A stretch of DNA of 5,890 bases from Actinomycetota bacterium (GTDB taxonomy: Bacteria > Actinomycetota > Humimicrobiia > Humimicrobiales > Humimicrobiaceae): NCBI GenBank assembly GCA_016932375.1, contig JAFGDA010000053.1:1-5890 (forward strand), in the 5' to 3' direction. Within the stretch, counting starts at the first letter, position 1; every line of letters begins with the position of its first letter. Positions 1 through 5,867 of this stretch are shown in pieces. The translations under genes were made by a program, and so were the position numbers. The notes under the pieces are model-generated. The model was not told where the DNA came from. It made no database searches and saw nothing but the letters and a program-made list of their open reading frames with translations.

Positions 1-142
1 CTTTTTTTATTTCTTCTATAATTCCGGTATTATAAATCCTTTTACTCTTATTCTCAGTTATTTAAATAATATAAAAAACCTTACAATTTCGCTTGATTTA
101 AAATCCATTCCCTGGGCATTTTACCTTTCTTTATATAATTGT

Positions 143-164
143 ATAAATTTATTTTTAAATTTAT
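143..164. repeat. AT-only inverted repeat in the spacer left of the lipoprotein locus
   Basis: ATAAATTTA and its exact reverse complement TAAATTTAT are separated by a TTTT loop. The stem is 9 bp of A-T pairs only, so it is a weak hairpin. It lies about 80 bases past the stop codon of the disrupted lipoprotein gene and could contribute to transcript ending, but it lacks a GC stem and a clear U-tract. The remainder of 1-243 is AT-rich with only very short open frames and no gene that I can support. Confidence 0.35.
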
Positions 165-243
165 GCTCTACCGAGTAATCAGGGGAACCCAAACCAGACT
201 TAATCAAATAAGAGTTAATGAATATTTTATTTTTTAGATTTTA

Positions 244-792
244 TCATTTCCCGCAGGAACCGCTAATCATTGTATAACCACTGGATTTTTTATCAGTATC
301 ACCGTCTTCTTTAACCTCCATGTCTTCTCCATTTTCACTTCCGTTGTCAGCTTCTTTTTTATCATCTTTTAAAAGACCAGAGTCCTCATTTCCTTCTTGT
401 GTCTCTTCTTTACCATTACCAGGACCTACAACAGAAATATCTTCAGGGTTTCCTGTATTTACAGCATTACCCGGAATGCTCTCAATTTCACCTCCAAAAA
501 TAGCCGTTATATAAAAATCGTAATCGGTACTCCCTATTACGATCTGGTATTCGGTACTGGCAGTCCTTTCTATCTAATCTCCGTTTCTGTATACCACAAA
601 CTGAATAATTGTATTCCCTGTATCAGGTACCTCCCAGGCAAGACTGATCGCTCTATCTGCTCCAGCATCTGTAAATCCTGTAATATAAAGATTTTGGGGC
701 GGAGGATATTTTATTTCGCTTACTTCTACTCCCCGGCTGCAGGAAGTAACCATAAAAATAAGGCTTGCTACAAATAGAATAAGGGCAAATTT
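244..792 (-). pseudogene. Disrupted lipoprotein gene with a fibronectin type III-like domain
   Basis: Read on the minus strand from base 792, one frame stays open to a TGA at 246-244, broken only by a TAG at 576-574 (codon 73 of 182). The N-terminus is a textbook lipoprotein signal: Lys-Phe, a hydrophobic stretch, then the lipobox VTSC with Cys at about residue 18. Residues about 30-112 resemble a fibronectin type III fold: a W in strand B (SLAWEVP), a VVYRNG strand, then after the TAG a YDFYITAIFGG strand and SIPGNAV. The last 70 residues are an acidic, Asn/Gly/Lys-rich tail ending in ISGSCGK. No ATG, GTG or TTG precedes the signal peptide in this frame; the only early ATG (753-751) is four residues before the lipobox Cys and would remove the signal. 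The frame starts inside the stop codon of the upstream WD40 gene, so the two were probably co-transcribed and perhaps translationally coupled. A GAG-to-TAG change would explain the stop. Its role is unknown; a surface or peptidoglycan-associated partner of the upstream lipoprotein is an inference. Confidence 0.7.
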
Positions 793-2368
793 AAACCTCT
801 ATCTCAATCTCTACTCTTCTGTTTAACCTGCCGGCCTCCTCGCGGAAGTTTCCTTCAGCATCGACATCGGGGACTTTCAGTTCTGTATCCCCAAGGCCCT
901 TAACAAGAAATTCCCAACCTTCTATGCCATCATCCTGAGCCCAGGCCTCAAACCAGTCTTTTACTGCAGTGGCCCTTTCAAGGGATAACTGCATGTTAGA
1001 GTCTGCATCGCCCCTGCTGTCTGTATGGCCTATAAAGGTTATGGTTGCATTGTCAAGAACCGCATCTAAATTTTGCGCAAATTCTACAAGTACTTCATCT
1101 GCGCCGGCCTTAAGTTCCGAACTGCCGGTATCAAATAGTACATCACTGGGCAGCGGTGGCAGCTCTTTTATATCAATTTCAGGTTCTGGAAGTGGCTTTG
1201 CTCCGGGAAGGCACCATAACTCCAGAGGTCCGTCATTTCGAACCAAAGCCAAATGACCTCCGTCTGGTGTAAAGGTAAGTGCCCTTGTTCCACTGGTAGT
1301 TCCTTCTAAGGTCTGGTCCAGGGTATAGAGAAGTGTTCCGGTAGAGACATCCCATACAGTGGTCGCAAGGTGTATAGAAGCTACTGCAATGAGGCTTCCG
1401 TCCGGCGAAAAGGCTATATCAATGGGCATTTTTTCAATTTCAAGATCTGAAATTTTTGTAGAACCATCAACAGTCCACAGGCGCACCTTATCATTAAAAT
1501 CCTCTTTTATTATTCCTGCCATAATTTCTTCGTCCGGAGAAAATTTAAATGCATGCTTCGTACTTCCCACCAGTGTATTTAGCTCAACTATAGAGGTTAT
1601 CTGCTTCTGGTCTACATTCCATATATTTACAGTTGCCTCATCAGACCAGTGAAGAGCTGCTAAAAGACTGCCTGATGGATGATAATCAATTGTCCATATA
1701 TAGCCAGGTTTGCCAGTCTCCGGTGCTTCAAGCTCAGCTATCTGATCACCACTCTCAATATCCCAGATCCATACCAGTCCATCCCGGTTTGCAGTGGCTA
1801 CATGTTTTCCATCCGGAGAAAATGACAGCCTGTTATCATAACCGGTGTGAAGCTGGAAAAGCTCAGTACCGTTTTCAGCATCTATTAAAGATACACCACC
1901 TGTTGCGGTTCCAATTCCCATCACCGACCCGTCAGGGGAGAAATCCATATCATCTACAGAATGGCGGTGAGTTGTGATGGCATCTACAAGAGCACCATCA
2001 TACAGAAGATGAGTATAGGTGGTAAGATAAGATCCCACAGTTAGAGTTTGCCCATCAGGCGATACGTCTATAGACTGAAGCTTAAAATCCTGATCTTCAT
2101 GTTTAAAAACCCAAAGAAGTTCAGGTTCTTCATCAACTGCTGTCTCCTCTGTCTCTTCAACTTCCTCTGTCTCTTCAATTTCCTCTATCTCTTCGATTTC
2201 CTCTGCCTCCTGGGTAGATGTTTCTTCTGTAACCTCAGGTTCGTTTGCTGTGGATTTTTCCTCAACCGGTTCTGCAGTTTGCTCAGGTTCCCCCGATCCG
2301 CAGGCTGGCAAAAATGACAGCACAAGTGCAAATACTAATAAAGGCATTATGATTTTTAAAATTTTCAT
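791..2368 (-). CDS. Lipoprotein with seven-bladed WD40-like propeller and C-terminal OmpA-like domain
   Basis: The 525-residue product begins at the ATG at 2368-2366, chosen over an ATG 17 codons upstream because it directly precedes a signal peptide and sits 5 bases after an AGGAGG. Residues 1-23 are a type II signal ending in the lipobox LPAC (Cys23 lipidated). Residues 24-83 are an acidic spacer made largely of Glu with Ile/Thr/Val. Residues about 84-386 contain seven repeats, each marked by an SPDG-type turn (near 103, 144, 184, 231, 277, 321, 368), several followed by V-W-D or L-W-like strands, which fits one complete seven-bladed WD40-like propeller. Residues about 407-525 are an OmpA-like (PF00691-type) domain: VLFDTGSSEL, GHTDSRG with Asp450, LSLERA with Arg465, and a final NRRVEIEIEV. 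In this family the Asp and Arg bind the diaminopimelate of peptidoglycan. The protein is therefore a membrane-tethered, peptidoglycan-anchored scaffold; its ligand is unknown. The disrupted lipoprotein gene follows without a gap. Confidence 0.9.
   Translation of the reverse strand: MKILKIIMPLLVFALVLSFLPACGSGEPEQTAEPVEEKSTANEPEVTEETSTQEAEEIEEIEEIEETEEVEETEETAVDEEPELLWVFKHEDQDFKLQSIDVSPDGQTLTVGSYLTTYTHLLYDGALVDAITTHRHSVDDMDFSPDGSVMGIGTATGGVSLIDAENGTELFQLHTGYDNRLSFSPDGKHVATANRDGLVWIWDIESGDQIAELEAPETGKPGYIWTIDYHPSGSLLAALHWSDEATVNIWNVDQKQITSIVELNTLVGSTKHAFKFSPDEEIMAGIIKEDFNDKVRLWTVDGSTKISDLEIEKMPIDIAFSPDGSLIAVASIHLATTVWDVSTGTLLYTLDQTLEGTTSGTRALTFTPDGGHLALVRNDGPLELWCLPGAKPLPEPEIDIKELPPLPSDVLFDTGSSELKAGADEVLVEFAQNLDAVLDNATITFIGHTDSRGDADSNMQLSLERATAVKDWFEAWAQDDGIEGWEFLVKGLGDTELKVPDVDAEGNFREEAGRLNRRVEIEIEV
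2146..2211 (-). repeat. 18-bp imperfect tandem repeat coding for the Glu-rich spacer
   Basis: Three 18-base units (2146-2163, 2164-2181, 2182-2199) and a partial fourth (2200-2211) each start with CCTCT on the plus strand. They differ at one to four positions. Each unit encodes six residues of the Glu-Glu-Ile/Thr/Val type in the spacer between the lipidated Cys and the propeller. Because 18 is a multiple of 3, gain or loss of a unit would change the spacer length without breaking the frame. Confidence 0.75.
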
Positions 2369-2373
2369 CTTTC

Positions 2374-2379
2374 CCTCCT
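2374..2379 (-). promoter_or_regulatory. Shine-Dalgarno site that sets the start of the WD40-OmpA lipoprotein
   Basis: On the minus strand a perfect AGGAGG lies 5 bases (GAAAG) before the ATG at 2368-2366. The longer possible ATG start at 2419 has no such site and would put a polar segment in front of the signal peptide, so the shorter start is preferred. Confidence 0.85.
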
Positions 2380-2422
2380 GAAGTAAGTAATAATGTTTGA
2401 TTAAAAAAATCCTGGACAAATA

Positions 2423-2428
2423 ATTATA
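2423..2428 (-). promoter_or_regulatory. Candidate -10 box for the WD40-OmpA lipoprotein gene
   Basis: A perfect TATAAT on the minus strand lies 54 bases before the start codon, giving a leader of about 50 bases. No good -35 box stands at 16-18 bases: the best match, TTATCA (4 of 6), is 19 bases away. In such AT-rich sequence a TATAAT can occur by chance. Confidence 0.35.
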
Positions 2429-2700
2429 AACTCAAAAGATTTGAATATGATAATGGCAAAAATAGTAAAGTGACCGATTTAAAAAAGGTAATAATCCCGT
2501 TCTTTTTAAAACCTCTTAGAGCCAGAGTAGCGGTATTTTGAGTTGACATCATGTACATTTATAGATAGTGAAAGTCTACAATGTTTTCAACCTGAACTCT
2601 TACTGCTGCTTTCTAAACTTATTTGGTTTTTCAAAGAACAAAAATATTTTTTATGAAATTAGTAATGGATTATAACATAATAATTTTATTTTAGCAGGTT

Positions 2701-2722
2701 CATTGAATAATCATTAAATAAT
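2701..2722. repeat. Two adjacent 11-base direct repeats
   Basis: CATTGAATAAT (2701-2711) is followed immediately by CATTAAATAAT (2712-2722), one mismatch in 11. The pair lies about 330 bases upstream of the lipoprotein start codon. A paired regulator site with one-helical-turn spacing is possible, but chance or slippage in AT-rich DNA is equally likely. Confidence 0.4.
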
Positions 2723-2902
2723 CTTAAAATTATATGCCCGCCCATTTAAAGAATTGTTTAAATCAGTTTCCAGAGCATCACTACTGTTTAAATATTTGAT
2801 TTTTAGATGCCATTGTATAGCAGCAAGTTATGGTACCAACGCAGGTAAATATTTATTAATTATTTTTATATAATTTTATAGTTAGCTAACATCACAGAAG
2901 TT

Positions 2903-2925
2903 AAAATGCCACTTAAAGGCTATTT
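2903..2925 (-). terminator. Weak candidate terminator downstream of rnpB
   Basis: On the minus strand AAAAT-A-GCC, a 7-base loop and GGC-ATTTT form an eight-pair stem with one bulged A, ending in a short run of T. It lies about 60 bases beyond the RNase P RNA. The opposite strand gives the same hairpin followed by six T, so it could act in either direction. With only three G-C pairs, it is a weak call. No better hairpin with a U-tract was seen between rnpB and the lipoprotein gene. Confidence 0.3.
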
Positions 2926-2984
2926 TTTAAATGTAAAGCAGATTCAAGAGTGCTGGGTGCCATTCGTTTTTCGGTTTTTTTGTT

Positions 2985-3357
2985 GGGGTTAGCCTGTAAG
3001 CCGGGTTCTGTACTATCCATGCTCATCACATAAATAGCGGTAGTCATCTATCTAGGGCAGACATTACTATCTGCCTCAAGCGGTCCAACCCGGAAGAAGG
3101 GCGGGTAACCCTATATCTTCCCTATTTGGCCTTGCTCCGGATGCGGTTTACCAGGCCAGCCTGTCACCAGGCTGCCGGTGAGCTCTTACCTCACCATTTC
3201 ACCCTTACCGGCAAAAGCCGGCGGTATATTTTCTGTTGCACTTGCGCTGGGACCGGAATTTACGCCGGTCCCGCTGGGCGTTACCCAGCATCCTACCCTG
3301 TGGAGCCCGGACTTTCCTCGTGGACCTTCCGGCCCACGCGACTACCCGGCTAACCCC
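2985..3357 (-). ncRNA. rnpB: RNase P RNA, bacterial type A
   Basis: This is the catalytic RNA of ribonuclease P, which cleaves the 5' leader from precursor tRNAs. The minus strand shows the universal core blocks in order: GAGGAAAGUCCGGGCU (3319-3304), GUGCAACAGAAA in the P11/P12 region, GAGCAAGGCCAAAUAGG (3137-3121), a CCGCUUGAG block, and AGAACCCGGCUUA (3009-2997). The ends pair perfectly as P1: GGGGUUAGCC (3357-3348) with GGCUAACCCC (2994-2985). P12 (CCGGC/GCCGG, 3208-3221), P13 (3177-3195), P14 with a GUGA loop (3158-3173), a P16/P17-like arm (3092-3121) and P18 (3056-3075) are visible. P13/P14 and P16/P17 mark type A. The length of about 373 bases is normal. The 5' end lies about 13 bases after the RNase H stop and is served by its own promoter; the exact 3' end may be a few bases further left. 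Confidence 0.97.
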
Positions 3358-3362
3358 ACTAT

Positions 3363-3390
3363 ATTATACCCTAATCACTGACAGTTCCAA
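3363..3390 (-). promoter_or_regulatory. Sigma70-type promoter of rnpB inside the RNase H gene
   Basis: On the minus strand TTGGAA (3390-3385, 4 of 6 to consensus) is separated by 16 bases from a perfect TATAAT (3368-3363). Transcription would start about six bases further, at the first G residues of the P1 helix, so the primary transcript would need little or no 5' trimming. The -35 box and most of the spacer overlap the last codons of the RNase H gene. Read-through from the upstream operon could add to the supply. Confidence 0.75.
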
Positions 3391-3835
3391 AATTTATTCC
3401 GGACTCTCCATCATAGCTGAATTCTTTTCTATCAAGGGCAATATTTACCAGCCTGTCCGCTTCCCTGTTTTGCTCCCTCGGGACCAGGCGTAAATCGACC
3501 AGTTTGTATCTTGCCAGCTTTTCGGAAATCCTCAAGAATATTTCCAGTATCTTCTTATCCTTTATCTTCCAGATCTTCTTTAACTGATTATGGACAAGCA
3601 TGCTATCGGTAAAGAGCACTATTTTTTCTACACCGAACTTCTGGACGATATCCAGTATCCTGTCAAGCGACATGTATTCGGCAACATTGTTTGTATGCTT
3701 TCCTATAAATTCACTGTGTTCAAGGATCTTTTCGCCATCCCTGTTGTAGACAACTGCCCCGATGGCTGAAGGTCCGGGATTTCCCCGGGAGCCGCCGTCA
3801 AAAAACACTTTTATATATCCTTGTGAATCGGGCAT
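3371..3835 (-). CDS. RNase HI-family protein
   Basis: The 154-residue product is a single RNase H-fold domain, the usual length for stand-alone family members. The four acidic metal-binding positions are present: Asp13 in FFDGGSRGNPGPS, Glu53 in NNVAEY, Asp77 in TDSMLV and Asp127 in NREADRLVN. RNase HI enzymes use two metal ions to cut RNA in RNA-DNA hybrids (R-loops, primers); that activity here is inferred from the family. The lysine-rich IWKIKDKK (88-95) lies where related proteins contact the hybrid. The ATG follows the TAA of the zinc-ribbon gene with no gap; an AAGGAG at 3850-3845 lies 9 bases upstream, so coupled translation is likely. The gene ends in TAG, followed by rnpB. In many actinobacteria the equivalent gene carries a C-terminal phosphatase domain; that fusion is absent here. 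Confidence 0.92.
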   Translation of the reverse strand: MPDSQGYIKVFFDGGSRGNPGPSAIGAVVYNRDGEKILEHSEFIGKHTNNVAEYMSLDRILDIVQKFGVEKIVLFTDSMLVHNQLKKIWKIKDKKILEIFLRISEKLARYKLVDLRLVPREQNREADRLVNIALDRKEFSYDGESGINFGTVSD

Positions 3836-4594
3836 TTATCCAAGCTCCTTTATTATCTTATCGATTTCCTCCCTGAAAATGATAAGGATACGCCCGCATA
3901 AAGGGCACCTGTAGACCTCATCGAAATCAATAATCTTTTCGGCATCTTTCGAAGATATCTCCATATTGCATACACTGCAGAAATTATCTTTCAGGACAGA
4001 TACCGCAATGCCTCCTTTTTTAGGTTTTAGCCTGCGGTATTCGGAAAGATATTCCTCCGGTATCCTTGATTGTACATCTTCCCTTCTCTTATTAAGTCCT
4101 TCAATATGGTTTCCAATAACCTCCAGCTTTTCTTCTATCTCACCTTTAATCCTGTGTAACAATGCTTCTTCCCGTTCAGCTTTTGCCCTGGTTTCCTTAA
4201 TTTTTGGGTCATCTTCATCCTGCTGTTCCATTATCTCCAGTATCTCGTCCTCAAGTTTTGAATTATTCCTTTTTAATGCCTCTATCTCCTCCTGGTAGTT
4301 TCTCATCTCCTTTGAATCCCTGATGGTCCCGCTGAAAAGCTTTTTCTCATCAGCCTTTATCCTGGCGGTCTGCATATCAAGAGTATCTTCAAGCTTTTTT
4401 TTCCTGGACTCAAGGTCATGATAGCTTTTTTCAAGCTCTTCCAGTTCTGTCCCTGTGCTTTCAAGAACCTTTTCTGCCTGTGTGAGCTCCCTGCTGTTTT
4501 TCGCAGCTTCCATTTCGGAATTACCTGCCGAAATGGCATTTTCTATGGACTGGAGTTCCACAAGGTCCACCACATTCATTTTTTTTTCAGCCAA
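3836..4594 (-). CDS. Coiled-coil protein with C-terminal C4 zinc ribbon (CT398/DUF164-like)
   Basis: The 252-residue product has no predicted signal or membrane segment and is probably cytosolic. Residues about 10-180 are heptad-rich, highly charged helices forming a long coiled-coil hairpin. They are interrupted by KKLFSGTIRDSKEM (84-97), a motif typical of the family. The C-terminus carries a zinc ribbon with CSVC (Cys206, Cys209) and CPLC (Cys230, Cys233). Family members have been linked to flagellar or secretion chaperoning in Chlamydia (CT398), but the function in most bacteria is unknown; nucleic-acid or protein binding are both possible. The start is a TTG (4594-4592) overlapping the last 8 bases of the NIF3 gene. 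A GGAGGT lies 6 bases upstream of that TTG, whereas the ATG five codons later would be too far from it. The position between the NIF3 and RNase H genes is a recurring order. Confidence 0.9.
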   Translation of the reverse strand: MAEKKMNVVDLVELQSIENAISAGNSEMEAAKNSRELTQAEKVLESTGTELEELEKSYHDLESRKKKLEDTLDMQTARIKADEKKLFSGTIRDSKEMRNYQEEIEALKRNNSKLEDEILEIMEQQDEDDPKIKETRAKAEREEALLHRIKGEIEEKLEVIGNHIEGLNKRREDVQSRIPEEYLSEYRRLKPKKGGIAVSVLKDNFCSVCNMEISSKDAEKIIDFDEVYRCPLCGRILIIFREEIDKIIKELG

Positions 4595-5717
4595 TATAAT
4601 ACCTCCAGGGCGTGAAACCCGCTATATTTTTTAATATTTCGATATCTATTTCATTCTCTTTAAAATAATGCTCAAGGATATTGCACATACCTGAGGGTGC
4701 CCATTTTTCACTTGTCCCGTGCCCTATCATCACAACAGTCTTTCCGGATTCCGATATCTCAAGCGCGCTATGATACCCGATCTCACCGACAACGACCAGG
4801 TCGCAATCCAGCGAGGCAAGCATGATTGTAAGGGAATTTGCGCTTCCATTTACTACTGCGACCTTTTTAACTGCATTTTTTAAGGAATCTTCCTTTTTCT
4901 GGGAAATCCAGGCAACGGCATCCAGTCCAAAAAGGTTTTTCAAATTTTTTAAAAATTCTTCAACTGTCATGATTCCGGTAACCTTTCCTATCCTCCCTGT
5001 ACCTGTACCTTCAAATTTTGTCTCAAGGGGATATATATCATAAGCCACCTCTTCATAGGGGTGGACTTTTATTACTGAATCTATAAGGTCCTGCAGGTCT
5101 TCCGGGTTTACAATACACTCAATCCTTACCTCTTCTGCATGGCTTAAATTCCCTATTTTTCCTTTATGGGGACTGGCACCTTCAAGAGGCCTGAATGTCC
5201 CGAACCCTTTGAGATTAAAAGTGCAGCAGTCATATTTTCCGTACCTTCCTCCCCCGGCACCGCAAATGGCTTCCCTTACCTTTTCCCCGGCTTCAGGTGG
5301 TACAAACACCACAAACTTGCACCAGCTGCAGGAAGCGGGGTCTATGGGCACATTGTCTTTCAGGCCCATCTTTTCAACGATAAGGTCATTTAAACCCCCG
5401 GGCATAATATCATAATTGGTATGGGCACTATAAACTGCTATATTTTCACGTACAAGCCTTAAGACTTTTTTCTGTACAGGTCCTGTATCGGTCAAATTGT
5501 TAATCGGATCGAATATCAGGGGGTGATGGGAAATTATAAGGTGGGCTTTTTTCCTTATGGCTTCCTCCAGCACTTCATCATCGATATCGAGGGTCACCAT
5601 TATCCTTTCAATCCCCGAATCAAGGTCGCCTATCTGCAGGCCTACCCTGTCCCATTTTAGCGCAATACTTTCACGAAAAACTTTTTTAAGATGAGTTATG
5701 AGGTTCCTTAAAATCAT
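4587..5717 (-). CDS. NIF3/DUF34 dinuclear-metal protein with PII-like insert (YqfO type)
   Basis: The 376-residue product matches the long, YqfO-like form of the NIF3 family. The N-terminal half has WDRVGLQIG (22-30), SHHPLIF (63-69) and HTNYD (99-103); the C-terminal half has VVGEIGYHSALE and GHGTSEKW (332-339). The expected dinuclear metal ligands are present: His64, His65, Asp103, His333, Glu337. Residues about 131-235 form the inserted PII/CutA-like domain ending in HPYEEVAYDIYPL. Members form toroidal hexamers. They are often labelled GTP cyclohydrolase I type 2, but activity is established for few of them; a metal-handling role has also been proposed. The start is the ATG at 5717, with a weak ribosome binding site; an in-frame TAA 18 bases upstream limits any extension. 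A small deviation is VVGE where relatives usually have GD. It is the first gene of the cluster. Confidence 0.93.
   Translation of the reverse strand: MILRNLITHLKKVFRESIALKWDRVGLQIGDLDSGIERIMVTLDIDDEVLEEAIRKKAHLIISHHPLIFDPINNLTDTGPVQKKVLRLVRENIAVYSAHTNYDIMPGGLNDLIVEKMGLKDNVPIDPASCSWCKFVVFVPPEAGEKVREAICGAGGGRYGKYDCCTFNLKGFGTFRPLEGASPHKGKIGNLSHAEEVRIECIVNPEDLQDLIDSVIKVHPYEEVAYDIYPLETKFEGTGTGRIGKVTGIMTVEEFLKNLKNLFGLDAVAWISQKKEDSLKNAVKKVAVVNGSANSLTIMLASLDCDLVVVGEIGYHSALEISESGKTVVMIGHGTSEKWAPSGMCNILEHYFKENEIDIEILKNIAGFTPWRYYIG
4601..4606 (-). promoter_or_regulatory. Shine-Dalgarno site that selects the TTG start of the zinc-ribbon gene
   Basis: GGAGGT on the minus strand lies within the end of the NIF3 gene, 6 bases before the TTG at 4594-4592. 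This is good spacing for the TTG and 21 bases from the next in-frame ATG at 4579, so initiation at TTG is preferred. Confidence 0.8.
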
Positions 5718-5760
5718 ATCCGAATCTGCCAGTTAAATAATTATTAAAAAAATATAACAC

Positions 5761-5818
5761 CGGCTTCAGGAGCCGCTATATCCCGGTTTTATAGCCCAAT
5801 TACGGCAGGAAAAGCCGT
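5761..5818 (-). promoter_or_regulatory. Three consecutive stem-loops in the leader of the NIF3 operon
   Basis: In the direction of transcription (minus strand) there are three stem-loops. The first is ACGGC/GCCGT with a 7-base loop (5818-5802). The second is GCTATA/TATAGC with a 9-base loop (5795-5775). The third is CGGCT/AGCCG with a 5-base loop (5775-5761). The last is followed within a few bases by the T-rich tract TTATATTTTTTT, so it resembles an intrinsic terminator. It may end a gene lying beyond the window or act as an attenuator 43 bases before the NIF3 start. I do not recognise a known riboswitch consensus. Confidence 0.5.
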
Positions 5819-5849
5819 GCTTCCATACTTTAGAGCAATATTGTCAGAA

Positions 5850-5867
5850 TAAATATTATAATATTTA
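5850..5867. promoter_or_regulatory. 18-base perfect palindrome containing TATAAT on both strands
   Basis: TAAATATTATAATATTTA equals its own reverse complement. It contains TATAAT on the minus strand (5860-5855) and, offset by two bases, on the plus strand (5857-5862). It could be the -10 box of the NIF3 operon with a start near 5848 and a leader of about 130 bases, possibly with an operator on top. No convincing -35 box was found on either strand; the sequence is AT-only, so chance is a real alternative. Confidence 0.3.

Larger units (their letters stand above)
2429..2984. other. AT-rich intergenic region between rnpB and the lipoprotein locus
   Basis: About 550 bases with no open frame longer than a few codons that has a ribosome binding site. 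I see a possible terminator hairpin at 2903-2925, a 10-base palindrome GTTAGCTAAC at 2881-2890, an 11-base tandem repeat at 2701-2722, and TGTTTAAAT twice, 30 bases apart (2755-2763 and 2785-2793). A TTGACA at 2543-2548 on the plus strand has no matching -10 box and no gene downstream. The region separates housekeeping genes from accessory genes and may hold upstream control sites for the lipoprotein gene. Confidence 0.6.

Noticed and set aside
86..132. Short minus-strand frames such as a 12-codon ATG frame after AAAGG in the left spacer
   Set aside because: They are too short and have no recognisable features; chance ribosome-binding-like sequence in AT-rich DNA is sufficient.
574..576. TAG in the lipoprotein frame as a reassigned sense codon (for example pyrrolysine)
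   Set aside because: The RNase H gene in the same window ends in TAG, with more in-frame TAGs directly after it in rnpB sequence, so TAG behaves as a stop; no downstream insertion-type element was recognised.
320..777. Two plus-strand open frames (64 and 126 residues) over the disrupted lipoprotein region
   Set aside because: They are shadows of the minus-strand lipoprotein frame, which has a signal peptide and a recognisable fold. The plus-strand products have no recognisable features and no ribosome binding sites that I could see.
2543..2548. Perfect TTGACA on the plus strand
   Set aside because: The hexamer 17 bases downstream (TAGTGA) is a poor -10 box, and no plus-strand gene follows.
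3126..3493. Three plus-strand open frames of 67-85 residues across rnpB
   Set aside because: They are antisense to the conserved RNase P RNA; the lack of stops reflects its GC-rich structure. Such frames are commonly mis-annotated as hypothetical proteins.
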